A DNA stretch of 64,000 nucleotides from Siphonodentalium dalli (GCA_032622095.1 CP136062.1:160330875-160394874), one strand, 5' to 3'; positions 10,501-25,500 are shown, counted from the first letter of the stretch. Notes: generated by a model from the sequence alone, not told the origin. Numbers and translations: made by a program.

Positions 10501-13500
10501 TGTTCAGTATCTATATTCCCTAATTTGCAGAAGATAAAATGCATAATCAAGGCGACTAAAATGGGTGAACACCATCAACTTCAACTGGGGAACTTCAATC
10601 TGATCCTAGGTCTCCCATAGCAGTTAAGGCCTAACAGAATGAGGTTCCTGGAGGGTGAATTTTGTGAAACTAACCTGCCGTGTGTTATAGTATCACTAAA
10701 TTCACCCTCTGGGAACCTCATTCTACAAATATCAGACAAACTATTTCCAGGCTTCTTAACCCTTTATCTATCACATTATTATAATCAATAAATTTGAAAA
10801 AATGATCAAGGAAATATGGGTTGATACAAAAATTGGACTTGGCACTGAAAGGGTTAAGTTAGCGACTTGTGGTGTGTAATCTAATACGGACCTTCATCTT
10901 CTTGTGTTTCTCTTTGTGTTCTTTATGTTTGTGTTTCGACTTTCTGTGATCTCCGCCCGAGTCTGTGTTAGGTTTTGGAACTAAAGGTTTTTCTGAGATT
11001 TTGTCTGAAATGATAAAAGATTGTAGAATTTTCCTGAAATTTTGTGAAAACCCTGTGCCAATGCATTCTCTTATAATACGAGTCTCCCATCACGAGTCTT
11101 GCATATATAAGAGAATATATTGAACTGACACTATTCACCTTGTAAGCCAGTGCATTCTCTTGTATATGGGAGACTCGCATATTTAAGACAATACACTGGC
11201 ACAGGTTCTTGAAGGCTGCACCAACGCAGCTCCAGTCATGAAAGGGTTATTAGCTGAGAAGTTACTTCTCCCTACAACAAATTTAAAGGAGTTTGCCTTG
11301 TCTATATTTATTACTCCAAAAATATTTTTCTCTCCAAAATATGGATGGAATTTAGCCCGCTTATCAAGCGCCTGTAAAATGGCAACATGCATTAGACTCA
11401 GCACTACTCTACAACTGGGGTAATAATGTAATTATTAAAGCATTTAGAAAGTTTAGAAGCATTTATATAAAACTATCCATTACTAATGTATGCCATAAAA
11501 AATATTTCAGGGGAATATAGAATTAGAAACCAGTCTGTCTGTCCATCCATGGGTGCATCTGTCCCAGATGGTTTCCGGATGATAACAATAGTTTTAGATA
11601 TCCGATTATTTTCAATTTTTTTTACGTCAAATAGCTACATGCAAATACATGTCAAGTTCAAATTTGGGCTCGGTCTGCCCATTTTTACCGGAGCTATTGT
11701 ACTGCTTGACATAAAATTTGCCAATTATTTGGTTTCTGGGTGATAACATTAGTTTTAGTTATCAGATTTATTTTCAATTTGGTATATGCATTACTCACAT
11801 GATAATATGGGTCAAGTTTGAATGTGGGTTCGGTCTACTCCTATTTACCAGAGTTATGGCCCTTGTTGACTTAAAATTTCCCCATTATTTTGGTCTCCGG
11901 ATGATAACTTCATATATTTAGAATTTACTTATATTTCTGGTGTCTAATAAAATAAAACTGGGCGTGTTAACAACATAGACATGTGGCAGCAAAGTTTGGT
12001 TAATTGTTTTTTCAAGAATAAAAAAAATTTATTTCTAAAAAAGCCACCGGTCAAATAAAACCACCTTATTTGGGGACATGTGGCCAAGCGGCCTTTTGTT
12101 AGTATTACTAATATTAGCCTTCAATCACAAAAGGCATATCTCTGAGGGGCAGACTAAACCAAGTGCTAGAGCTTCCTGATTTTGTGAAAACCCTGTGCCA
12201 ATGCATTCTCTTGTATATGCGAGTGTCCCATAGGGAGACTCGCATATATAAGAGAATGCAATGACACATGATCTTTAATGCTGCACCAGCGCCGCTCCCG
12301 TCATCAAAGGGTTAAATGTTTCAATAATCTGAAGGTTTAAATCTCACCTGTGTTTTTGCTGACAGCTAACCCTGGAGGTAGAGAAGGACAGTAGTCATCA
12401 GAATCAGACCCAGGTGGCCTTAATCTCTCCTCTATCGTCTCAACTGGGACAGGCGCACCAGGTAAAACATGGGTGCTCCTCGACTCATCAAGTTTTATGG
12501 TGGATGGCTTGGTGATGTCAATGGAATCTATGGACAGAAAACAAAATAATAAATGAAAGACACTGATTTTGATAGAATTTAACCCTTTCATGATATGGAG
12601 CGGTGCTGGTGCAGCATTAAAGATCATGTGCCAGTTCATTCTCTTATATATGCGAGTCACCCATAGGGAGCCCCACATATATAAGAGAATGCACTGGCTT
12701 ACAGAGTCAAGGTAAATACTGTTAGGCCAATGTGTTCTCTTATATATGGGAGGCTCCCTATGGGAGACTCGCATATATAAGAGAATGCATTGGCACAGGG
12801 TTTTCGCAAGATTTCAGGAAGCTCCAGTCATGGAAGGATTAAGGACCGAAAGCGTAATAATATTCATAGGAAGATAGTTTTATTTCAACAATATCTATGG
12901 ATGGAAAACAAAATACTAATAGGAAGATTCAGTGATTTCGATTGAAGGGATAATAAATAAATTTTCAGAAGAAAATGCACTTTTCCTGTATATCAATCGA
13001 AGCGTTTAACCCTTTACCCAACAAACCGGCCAAATAAAGCTTCAACAGCCTAAAATATCTTCGGTCTGTCTCAATACAACCATACAAATATGGATATCAT
13101 TGGAACCGGCTCCTTGACCACATTGTGATAGTTACAGTTATGCCCTGTGCCAATGCATTCTCTTATATATGCGAGTCGACCATAGGTCGCCTCGCATATA
13201 TAAGAGAATGCATTGGCATAAAAAAAATCTTTTTTTAACACTTTTTACCATTTTTTCTTACATTCTTTAACAATTTTATAATTTTTAATGTGTTAAGCCA
13301 ATGCATTCTCTTATATATGCGAGGCGACCTATGGTCGACTCGCATATATAAGAGAATGCATTGGCACAGGGCCCTTCTGTTGGGTAAAGGGTTAATGAAA
13401 CGGCATCCTACCCAGAACAAGTGGTAACATTGGTGATAAGAATTCAGTGAAGAGTGTGAAATTGCTGTTAGAAATCAGAAATGGGTAACCCAGTGTATAT

Positions 13501-16500
13501 ATGACTATATTAATGAACCCAGCCAGCGAAGGGCTGAGCCTAGGGTCACAGATAATTTACGATACTATATAGTTGAAAATTTTGAGTGGGTAAACTTTTT
13601 TGTTCTGTCACTTCCTCATGGGTGTTGGATGCTTCGTACCATAGGTATTTCATACCCTAAGGCGGGTTCTAGATGTTTCCAACCATAGGGCTGGACTAGG
13701 ATTATTTGGACGACTTGTACCATGGTATCTTAGTCAATGCAGTTACTCACATCCAAATGGTTTGTGGATTAGCACAGGACAATGTGCGTATTCAAGTAAT
13801 GATATCCATCTCATACAAGCCTTGAAATAGGGTGTCTGTCATTTGCAGAATGAGGTCCCCAGAGGGTGAATTTAGTGATGCTACCCCGCATAGCGGCCTA
13901 GCATCACCAAATTCACCCTCTGGGGACCTCATTCTGCTTACACCTCAGCAGAATGAGGTTCCCAGAGGGTGAATTTGGTGATGCTAGCCCGATATGCGGG
14001 GTAGCATCACTAAATTCACCCTCTGGGGACCTCATTCTGCAAATGACAGACACCCTATTTCAAGGCTTGATCTCATAAGCCAGATCATTCAGAATATTCT
14101 TTTCCTTTAACTCCAAACGATGAGGTTGCTCTATATGCTTTACATATTATTATTATTATTATTATTATCAGAGATAGAAACCAACCATTCCTCTCAGCAG
14201 TAGTCTCCCTTGATTCCCCGGGAGCAGCTGATGTTAGCTGCTCAGTAGGTTCCGATTCATTTTCAGAATCCGATGATGAACTTTCCGAGTCTGTATTACG
14301 AAATATTGCACGAAACAGATCAGTCACTGGGGCAGGGTCTTCAGTCTTCTGCAAACAGAAAGAAAAGTGTAAAGAATGTAATGTTATTCACAAAATGGTG
14401 AAGTTTCATGTTAGATATTAGTATATGGTATGAGTTCAGAGGGCAATCGTAAAAAAATTTCAGGCCATTTTTTTTACCCACCCCTCAACCCACTTTTTTT
14501 CTGTTTTGTTTTAGCAAGTTTTTTCATTTTTTCGACACCCACCACCCAAAAACCCCAAATCAAAACATTTTCAGAACAATATTAGAATGTTTCCTAAGCA
14601 AGCCTTGAAATAGGGTGTCTGTCATTTGCAGAATGAGGTCCCCAGAGGGTGAATTTAGTGATGCTACCCCGCATAGTGGGCTAGCATCACCAAATTCACC
14701 CTCTGGGGACCTCATTCTGCTTACAACTCAGCAGAATGAGGTTCCCAGAGGGTGAATTTGGTGATGCTAGCATGCTATGCAGGGTAGCATCACTAAATTC
14801 ACCCTCTGGGGACCTCATTCTGCAAATGACAGGCACACTATTTCAAGGCTTGTTCCTAACAACTACCTATTACAGGTTACTCAGTTTTACATGGCAGTGA
14901 TTGCTTATGCAATGTGTCCATTCATTTTATGTTCGGAGTGACATACATGTAGACTGACATAATTATCCTATCCTACTGGGTATTTAGTAATTTTACCACC
15001 AGATACAATCTATCATGACTGTCTAAAGGCAGTGCTTATCTTAAAATTATATATGTTTAGTTTTAAGGACAAATAGTTGAAAAATATGGAGGAAATTTGT
15101 TTTGAGCTGCAGAAAAAAATGCTTTTGGATCCTCTTGACCACCAACCAGTTTTCAGAAAACTATGGTACATATATGTGACCCGCCATATCAATCCAGTCG
15201 TAAGTCGGGATTTTTTTTACCCTGTGCCAATGCATTCTCTTATATATGCGAGTTGACCATAGGTCGCCTCGCATATATAAGAGAATGCATTGGCCTAACA
15301 ATTCATGTTTGTCTGGGGCTCTGTATGGGTGAAATTATAAAATTGTTAAAGAATACAAGAAAAAAATTATTAAAATTGTAAAAAATTGTTAGGCCAATGC
15401 ATTCTCTTATATATATGCGAGGCGACCTATGGTCGACTCGCATATATAAGAGAATGCATTGGCACAGGGTAATAAAAATCCCGACTTACGACTGGATTTG
15501 ATTTGGCGGGTCACATATAGGCACCACCACCATTTATTCATTTGGATATCCCTGTTAACATGACTTTTTAAGTCCTTGATGTGCTACCCACAATGCTTAA
15601 CCTCTTCGCTGCTATGACGTCCGTAACTATTACGGACGTAAAAGTGCACGCCGTGTGCTATATGGTCCGTAGGTACTACGGACCTACTTCAGCACACTAG
15701 CAGTAGGCCATTATACATAACTGGAACTCAGAGATTGGTGCATCGGAATAACTGTATCTCCAAGTTTCTAACAGTGTATGATGTTCCACGATTGTGAACG
15801 ATAATAGCCTTTCAACCGAGTCAGTTTTATGGTTCTTGTGGTATTCCCGTTATAGTTTCCCATTGGAAAATGGCAATAACGTCAACAGCCCAGCACACGA
15901 CGTCATAACGTCATTTAGCAGCGAAGAGGTTAATTGTACATACTTGACACTATTGTAGCTGTGGTAGGTGTGTCAGTCCGTCCGAATATATCATCTTGTA
16001 ACTCTGGTGTTAATTATCAGATTGTGTTGTCCTTTGTTATACTATGGTTATGTCCATTAATTGTTACCAGAGTTACAGCCCTTGTTTAATTTGGAAATTT
16101 GTGCATTTTGTGTATGAAAGAACATTTCAGCTTGTAACATGGGCAATGATCTTCTGATTCAATTGTGCTTCGGTATGGTGATAGCACAGCTCACGGGAAA
16201 GGATATAGACATACCACAGGTTTGGTCCATTCATTTTTACCAGAGTTATATTCCTTGTTTGACTTGAAAATTTGTGAATTTTGTCTCTGAACGAACATGT
16301 CAGCTTGTAATTCATGGATCATTGGATTTGGTCGTGCTTTGAAAGCCAAGTTTAAGGGGAAAAGATACCCACTTCTTGGATTTTCCATCCCTACAAATAT
16401 TTACTACTAGCCGATGAGCCCGACTTCGTCCAGGCTATTCAGGGATTTCTTTGTGATTGCCTCCGTCTGGGCAGAAAATACAGCGTCTGAACAAACTATT

Positions 16501-19500
16501 GTTCGATCGGTCCAAAAACATGCCTATATGAGCATATATGAGCGAGGTCAAGGTCAAGGACACAGTTGCACATGAAATTGGAACAGCCCATATTGTTCCC
16601 GAGATCAAAGTAGGCCTACATACCAAACTCGAGTCGGATCGGTTGAGGTCCAGAAACATGCCTATATGAGCGTATATAAGCGAGGTCAAGGTCAAGGACA
16701 CGGTCGCACGTGAAATTGGAACCGCCCATGAACTGAGCGTCGGGGACATATGCCACGCGTGGGGTCGCACTTGTTAATATTTAGTAAATTATTCATTGTA
16801 AATCACTTTAATATAGTACTCACTGGTGGACTTTCACCTTTTTTATTCAGATCTTCTTTCTGTTTGTCTTCTGTTGATTTCTCCACTGTGGTGGCTTTAG
16901 TTTCTTGAGATCTTATTTCCATGGCAACACGTGAGTTACTTCCCTTGTTGTCTAGGTGACTGAATATGGAAGCAGATTTTGGTTTCTGGTGACTAGGTCG
17001 CAGCGGAAGCTCTTTGCTGCTGGACTTGGGGTTGACTAAATGGCTGAATATTGACGCCATTTTTTCCTTCCCACTGTCCTTACCACCCGGGGTGGATATT
17101 GTTTCGGCAGTGTTAGAAACTCCTTCCATTTGCTCGTCACCTAAAAAAAAAGACATAAAAATTAAAGATACATGTACATAATCCAAATTAACGCTCCTAA
17201 ATTACTATTTCTTTGTCTTCGAAGGTAAAAAATATTTGAATCGAGTCAAGGAATCCACACATCAAAGCTCAGAGTTATTAGATATTGATTTTTTAAATCT
17301 GTTATTTTTCATCATCTGGAATATTTGACGGCCTAGCAAATATTTTATGAGCCGACCAACATACACTCGATACCAAATTGCATTAAAAAAAATATTGATA
17401 TATAACATATTTTGGAAAATATAATACTCGAGTTGAAAGGGGTTAGCATTATTTTTTGGAAATTAATCGATTCTGGTTACTAAATCATCTTTTGAAGAAA
17501 TGTTGTTGTTGCTGAAATCTGATACGGGGACCATCGAATTGGATTGTGTATCTTTAAGTGCTTCAAATATTCACTATTGTTATGTTATACCTTTAACCCT
17601 TCCAAGACTGGAGCTTCCTGAAATTTTGTGAAAACCCTGTGCCAATGCATTCTATGCATACCCTGTGCCAATACGTTGGCCAAAAATATTTACCTTGACC
17701 TTGTAAGCCAGTGCATTCTCTTATATATTCAAGGCTCCCAAGGGAGACTCGCATATATAAGAGAATGCACTGACACAGGATCTTTAATACTGCACCAGTG
17801 CAGCTCCCGTCATGAAAGGGTTAAAGGAAGACAGTACCTAAATCCAGCTATTGCATAAACCATTTCCTGCTCTATTCAACAGAAATTATGCAACTAATGA
17901 ATGAATTTGAGTCATAGTCCAGTGCATTTATGGTTTCACCTCAAAATAATTGCAACACAAAGTTTCTCAGTGGGAATAATTACTTTAACCTATCACAAAT
18001 AATATACTAAAAATCAACAAGAATCAAGAAATGCGAAATTGATGAATTTTGTGAAATAAATTTGTCAAAATTTGGTAAAATACTCATTTTATAGCTTTTT
18101 AAGGATGTTTATAAAAAAACTTCCTTTCACATGTCCTTCCATTTATATATCCATTTTGTAGAGTGCACAACCCTGATTACAGAACAGAAAACCTTTCCTA
18201 GATACGTTCAGTAATTTTTGAGTTATGTGCCTCCAAAATTTGGAGTTTATCAGGAATGAGTGCAAAATACACTAATGCACTCTATGAACGATGTATAACA
18301 ACATGGTACTTATAATGAAAATGAGTAAATGCACGGGGCGTCATGTGCCCCGCGAGAATCGGTTCGAAATCTGCAGACGACCCAGCGCGAAATCGCACGT
18401 GTCTCGGCGCCCTTCCGGTCACAAATGTCAGGGTCGGCTCCAAACTTGAACTAAACAGCAACAAAGGTGAGTTAATGCAGAATATAACACACAGTGCATA
18501 CTCCACAATGATTACTAGTATCGCATCAGTAGCTTTTATGGAGTATTATGCGATAAGATTTGTTTATTTTACATGTTTACAAAAGTCATTATTTCCAAGT
18601 GCATTTTCAATGGAATATTCCACCAATTTCTACGAGTGATTAACCGCAATTCTGGAAGCTACGCTTGAGTATACTGTTGCTCAATGTTAGATAAATACAT
18701 TTCCTAGCTCCCAAACTACAAGTAAGTTTAGTATTATACTTGTATGCCATAAAATATGAATCTTGAAATGAACCGAAAATGTCACGGTTCCCTTCCGGTC
18801 AACTGTTAGCATTTGGGTTCGCATCAGTTTGATCATGCCCCAGTTCCGAATCTGCACGTATTTAGTTTTCGCATTATTTGACCAGTATTTTCGTGCTCGT
18901 TGGAGACTTATCACGCATATTTTATTTCCATATTTACTAGTAATGACTAGCACCACATATGACACTATTTATACGGCGATATCTTGTTAAATGCACCTTG
19001 CTAGGCGACTTCGAAGCACGAACTATTATTTTATTTAAAAGGATGTCGTTTTTATGTGTAAACAATAAGTGGGAATACATATACACACCTGGCATTGATC
19101 CGATATGACTCGTGTTGCGTACACGTCGCTAAAATCATAATAGGCCTACTGTCTACATTCTATAATGTATCGTCTCAAACTTACACAAGTTTGTTTCTGT
19201 TATCTGACCGAATAATGATTGTTTATGCCTGTTTGGTGGCTCCATATACATGTCCAAGCATACACCATGCATATTGCATAGCAGGATTTAAATTCATTTA
19301 ACTTGACAAATCTGACACCCAAGTAGTGGTGGACTTTTGCAAATATGCAATTAGAACAAAAGAGCACAACGCCACCGATTGATACCAATAGTCCAAACAC
19401 ATCGTTGCCCGCTAAAATGTCTAGAATTGGTACACCTATGAGGGATGTCCACTCAAGGAAATCGCTATTCAAAGAAGACTGCGATATGGACGAGTCGGAA

Positions 19501-22500
19501 CGTGTCACCGAGGACGAGTCTTGTGACGTGATGTCTTCTGCCAACAATTCGACTGTCGTGGAAGAATTAAACAAGCTAATTCCATCGGCCATAGAATCTC
19601 TTATTTCGCATGACCGAGGGGGGGGTTACCGGAAACAAAGCTATTTTTTTATGCCCTATCATCCGGAACGTTCCCCATGCAGAACATATCATTCCAGCTA
19701 TTTATGGACGTAGTGAAGTTTTTGGAAACTGAACATGTTATGGGGATGAGATATAGTCCACAGACAAAACAATTCTGGGGAGTTGGTTATGAGTGTTTCG
19801 GTTCAAAGTTCATTCGTTTTATGGGAGGTCCGAAATGTGCTGGCTTTTCTCTAAACCACGAAACCGACACGGCTCGTGTTAACTTCGTTTGCCCCAGTGT
19901 AAATATACTATTTAAAGATCTCTAAAAGTCCACCACTTCTTGGGTGTCAGATTTGTCAAGTTAAATGAATTTAAATCCTGCTATGCAATATGCATGGTGT
20001 ATGCATGTATATGAAGCCACCAAACAGGCATAAACAACCATTATTCGGTCAGATAACAGAAACAAACTTGTGTAAGTTTGAGACGATACATTATATAATG
20101 CAGACAGTAGGCCTATTATGATTTTAGCGACGTGTACGCAACACGAGTCATATCGGATCAATGCCAGGTGTGTATATGTATTCTCACTTATTGTTTACAC
20201 ATAAAAACGACATCCTTTTAACTCGTTTAGGACGGGAAACGGATATATCCGTTTAGCACTTGTTATCAGCGAATGAACCTTTAAAAAATAAAATGTTCTG
20301 CGCAGAGTATCATGTATTCAATATAGGCCGATCACCCAGTGAGGGGTCCAGGAAGATGTAACCTATTTTTGGCGTCACGTGGGGGTCGCGTGCCATGGTT
20401 AGTGACGTCATTGTTCCAAAATGGCGGCGCCCAGTAGCCTATAAGACGTAAACGTGTCGACAAGTTTTCGGTTGGCAAAATATTCCTAGATCATTTAACT
20501 TTGGAAATCATATATAATTGATTCAAAATGTCGCAAATATATCGTCATATAGGGAAATTACAGCCCCCAAACGCATAAATTTCCGAAAATAGGTTGCTAT
20601 GGCAACCGGTCGCAATTGATGGTATCTACCCAAAATTTCTAGAAGATTTATAGACTACGGATGATCACCCATGTATAAGTTGTCACGCGGAGAATTCTAC
20701 TATGGCAAATGGTCTGACCCAACATTGAATAAACGCATAAATTGCTATAAAATTATATAAAAGTAAGCATTTCTGCAAACAATCTCGTCTGTGAGTAATG
20801 TTTTCTCAAAAGAATAACGTCCCAAACGAGTTAAATAAAATAATAGTTCGTGCTTCGAAGTCGCCTAGCAAGGTGCATTTAACAAGATATCGCCGTATAT
20901 ATAGTGTCATATGTGGTGCTAGTCATTACTAGTAAATATGGAAATAAAATATGCGTGATAAGTCTCCAACGAGCACGAAAATACTGGTCAAATAATGCGA
21001 AAACTAAATACGTGCTGATTCAGAACTGGGGCATGATCAAACCGATGCGAACCCAAATGCTAACAGTTGACCGGAAGGGAACCGTGACATTTTCGGGTCA
21101 TTTTAAGATTCATTTTTTGTGGCATACAAGTATAATACTAAATTTACTTGTGGTTTGGGAGCTAGGAAATGTATGTATCTAACATTGAGCAACAGTATAC
21201 TCAAGCGTAGCTTCCAGAATTGCGGTTAATCACTCGTAGAAATTGGTGGAATATTCCATTGAAAATGCACTTGGAAATAATGACTTTTGTAAACATGTAA
21301 AATAAACAAATCTTATCGCATAATACTCCATAAAAGCTACTGATGCGATACTAGTAATCATTGTGGAGTATGCACTGTGTGTTATATTCTGCATTAACTC
21401 ACCTTTGTCGCTGTTTAGTTCCAAGTTTGGAGCCGACCCTGACATTTGTGACCGGAAGGGCGCCGAGACACGTGCGATTTCGCGCTGGGTCGTCTGCAGA
21501 TTTCGAACCGATTCTCGCGGGGCACATGAAATGGGTTAAGCCCAAGCCTTAAATAGGGTGTCTGTCATTTGCAGAATGAGGTCCCCAGAGGGTGAATTTA
21601 GTGATGCTACCCTGCATAGCGGGCTAGTATCACCAAATTCACCCTCTGGGAACCTCATTCTGCTGAGGTGTAAGCAGAATGAGGTCCCCAGAGGGTGAAT
21701 TTGGTGATGCTAGCCCACTATGCGGGGTAGCATCACTAAATTCATCCTCTGGGGACCTCATTCTGCAAATGACAGACACCCTATTTCAAGGCTTGGTAAT
21801 TAAGCCTTTTACTCTTATCGTGATAATTAACCGGTTGCTATACATGGTTCTTTGTGTACGTGAGTGCATTTAACTCTTATTTTTTACCCATATTAATTCT
21901 TTTAATGGATAATTTCAGTATAGTAAGAGATGGTCTATCTCTTCCTATAGCAAGATTTATATAGTTTCCTGGGTATAAAATAATAAATATGAATCAAAGA
22001 CCCCTGACTGGAAATGTTCTGTCCATTAATAGTGATTTTATTTCAAATTTTCTGGTATATTACATAATATACATACAATCAATTTGGGACATTTTACGAC
22101 ACACGTTCGGGTCGTAGCATATATCTAAAAATAGTGAAAAAAAATGTCTAACTCAATTTAATATCGCATTAATATAAGAAATATCAATATAAATTCAATA
22201 TTAATTGATAGAAGCTTTTCCGGACAGGGGACTTACACTTTTATTTATCTATTATTTTTACCCCGGAACTTATATAAAATCAATATTAATTGATAGAAGA
22301 GTTTCCAGATAGTTGACTTCGACTATTATTTATCTATTATTTTATACCCCGGAACTTATATAAATCGTATTTAGGAAGAGATAGATCACCTTTAATCCTT
22401 TGAATAAAAACATATTTGTTTGCATTTGTTTTTCTATAGTACATATGATGGTATGTTCTGTTTTGTTTGAAATTCTGTTTTTTGGAAAAATTTCCAATGC

Positions 22501-25500
22501 TCTGACCTTTTCTAATGTATAGCTTCCAAGATTTTGTAGTACTCAGATCAACTGTTAGTGGATAAACTAACTTGCGTTGTGAGAGTAATGTTTGTAAAAC
22601 AATTATCATATTATACCCATCTATTCAATGTTCTTCTGGTGATGATGGTTTCACAGACTTTTAGGATTTTTAGAAGCCCATTTTAAAAAACGAGACATAT
22701 TATGTCATTGGTTTGTCCGTCTGTCTGTTTTTGGTTTTCAGATGATAACTTTAGATAGTCTCAACTGAATGGAATGAAATTTAGCATGTGGCTTTACTAG
22801 CACAACGTACAGGTCAAGTTCGAATTTGAGTTCCACATGCCAACTTTCACCAGAGTTATAGCCCTTTTTGTTGGAATTTTCACTCAATTTTTTTTTTCAG
22901 ATGATAACTTTAGTAAGTCTGAAGTGAATGAAATTTAGTATGTCAGTTTACTAGTCCAAAATACAGGTTACATTCGAATGTGGTTTCTGCCTGCCAATTT
23001 TTACCAGAGTTATGGACCTTTGTTGGAATTACCACGGGAGTATTTTGCCATGCTCTAGCAATGCTCTGGTCATCTATATCCCTTCATGACTAGTGCTTCC
23101 TGAAATTTTGCGAAAAACCCTGTGCCAATACATTCTCTTAACCCTTTCAGTGCCAAGTCCGATTTTTGTATCAACCCATATACCCTGTGCCAATGCATTC
23201 TCTTATATATGCGAGTCGACCATAGGTCGCCTCGCATATATAAGAGAATGCATTGGCCTACCAATTTTTCATCATTTGTTATTATTTTTTACAATTTTAA
23301 TAATTTGTTCTTATATTCTTTAACTCTTTCAGTGCCAGACTTATTTTGTAGGTTTAGTGCTAGGGAATCTTACGTTTTTCATGGTCATCAAAGTTATTAC
23401 TATGAATACTTGGTGATAGTTTTGAGTTATAACATGCCCCTAAGGTTTTATCCAGTTTGTTTTTAAATTCGCTATAGCATGCTTAAGCATAAACAAAAAA
23501 AATTCAACCCACAAATTTCTTTAGGGCCGATTTTATCAGCCCTGGCACTCTACAGACCATAAATTAGGGCCGATGAGATCGGCCTGTGGCACTGAAAGAG
23601 TTAAATATGCGAGTCGCCCATATAGGGCACCTCTCATATATAAGAGAATGCATTGGTCTGACAATATTTACCTTGACCTTCTAAGCCAGTGCATTCGCTT
23701 ATATATGTGAGGCTCCCTATGGGAGACACACATATATAAGAGAATGCAAAGGTACAGGGTCTTTAATGCTGCACCAGCGCAGCTCCCGTCATGAAAGGGA
23801 GATGGAATGTAACATACTTACCAGGCGGATCTGTAACTGGAGGTAGCGCTGGCGTTTCCTGCTGATTATCTCCCATGCTTTGTGACGGAAAGTTCAGAAA
23901 AGTAAACACTGACCATTTTTCTTTCTTCACTTTCAACAGACCAACTATATCTGATCTAAAAAAAAAAGATAAAATTTTCTTCAAAATTAGGACACCAAAG
24001 ACTAGTTAAAAGGCCAAATAAATAAAAAATCCATGTTCTCAGGCACCACCCACGTTACTGAAATTTTCTTTTAAAAAGCCTCGTCAACCGTTTTTTTCCT
24101 ATATTTTCTGTTAGAAATATTGGATTTGATCAACAAGTATGGATTATTTTTTCCAGATTTTAAGAAAAAATAAATAAATAGCCTCCCTTCCTCATAACAA
24201 AATTGAGATCTAATTGCCTGAGAACACAGATATTTAGGAGGTAAACATACTCTGTTGAGTTGGGAATTCGGGGATTCGAGCATGTTATAATGGAGAGGTG
24301 TCAATTTATAGACATAAAACAAAAATGTGAATAGTCAGGGGCATTACAACATTGTAGGTAAACTCTATGTCATATACTAGTAGCACAATGTTATTTTTAT
24401 ATCAGAGTAAATGAGTGTATATGCATAACAAAGTTCCCGCTACATTTTCTGAGTATTACTAGACAAAGGAAGCTATCATAATCCATGCTTACGATGTGCA
24501 CAAAAAACATAAAAAATAAATATAAATTCTTCCCTCACTCAATGATTAAAAAAAATTGTCTGAGATTCGAATAATTTTTGTTTTGTTTTGGCATAACCCA
24601 GAATGAACTACCAATGGTGTTACTAATATTGACCATATTTGGCATTAATAAGGTTTCTGCGCCTTTTTTATGAGTCTAACCATTCAATCTACTATCATAC
24701 CCTGGTTAAGAATGAATTATTTTACTATCGTACCCTGGGTATGGATCTGGTATGTTGAAGCGCTTGCACATAACTTTATCCGGATGCCATTCCACAACAT
24801 CTCGGGTCAGTTTTCCAAACATGTTCATTTCAGCGGCCTTCTGTTTGTCGTCTACCTCTGCCTATAAATAGAACTGAGTTATACACTAACATTCCAAAAC
24901 TTGTCAAAATCCATCAATAAACGGCTAACTTCTAGAGGTTTAGGGTTGCCCGAGATCAGTTTGCCTACCCGCCTGTCAGCCAGCCCTCATCAAATCATAA
25001 GTCAATTTTTTATGAAGATGAATAAATTATAAAAAGAAATAAGAGCATTCAGCTAATGATGTGTTCAAAGTTGAAACAAGTTTATAAATTTCTAAAAAAA
25101 AAAAAAATGGAAATAAAAATCCTCCCCTCCTCATCCAATTTTCCTCATATATTTGCCTGAGAACACAGGTAAGGTACATGGAACAAATATCACCAAATTT
25201 GTAAAGATACCATCACTATTAAGCTTTCCAGTGTCTTATCTTCATAATATTTATATATCTCATGTGACTTTCTCGCATTCTGATTGGCTGCACACTGCTA
25301 TAGTATTTAAATTTTGCCAAAAAGTCTTTGTTAATGACGGTTTTAAAGAAATATATAGATACATTAACCATGAATTGATGATGTTAGTTGTAACTAATAA
25401 CATAGTTATATTGTCCTGTCATTCCGAAAAAGATTGCTATAATTTGTAAAATCTGAGACAGATTTCCGAAATTCGTAGCAAATAAAATTGTGACAGAAAT

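Larger units (their letters stand above)
18332..21528. mobile_element. Palindromic DNA element with about 1-kb inverted arms
   Basis: The left arm (about 18342-19337) is the reverse complement of the right arm (about 19925-21528, which has a 609-bp insert). Exact 5-bp duplications AAATG flank it at 18327-18331 and 21529-21533. The left end has 10 extra bases (CACGGGGCGT) not found at the right. The unique centre, about 590 bp, holds a broken ORF. Superfamily not assigned: a 5-bp duplication occurs in Transib, but the CACWATG end expected there is not seen. Confidence 0.8.

Noticed and set aside
18342-21528. Transib or ProtoRAG assignment of the palindromic element from its 5-bp duplication
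   Set aside because: The CACWATG-type terminal heptamer is absent and no transposase-like sequence is visible in the core.
25153-25449. 98-codon ORF
   Set aside because: Intronic, AT-rich, no family resemblance and no splice or promoter context.
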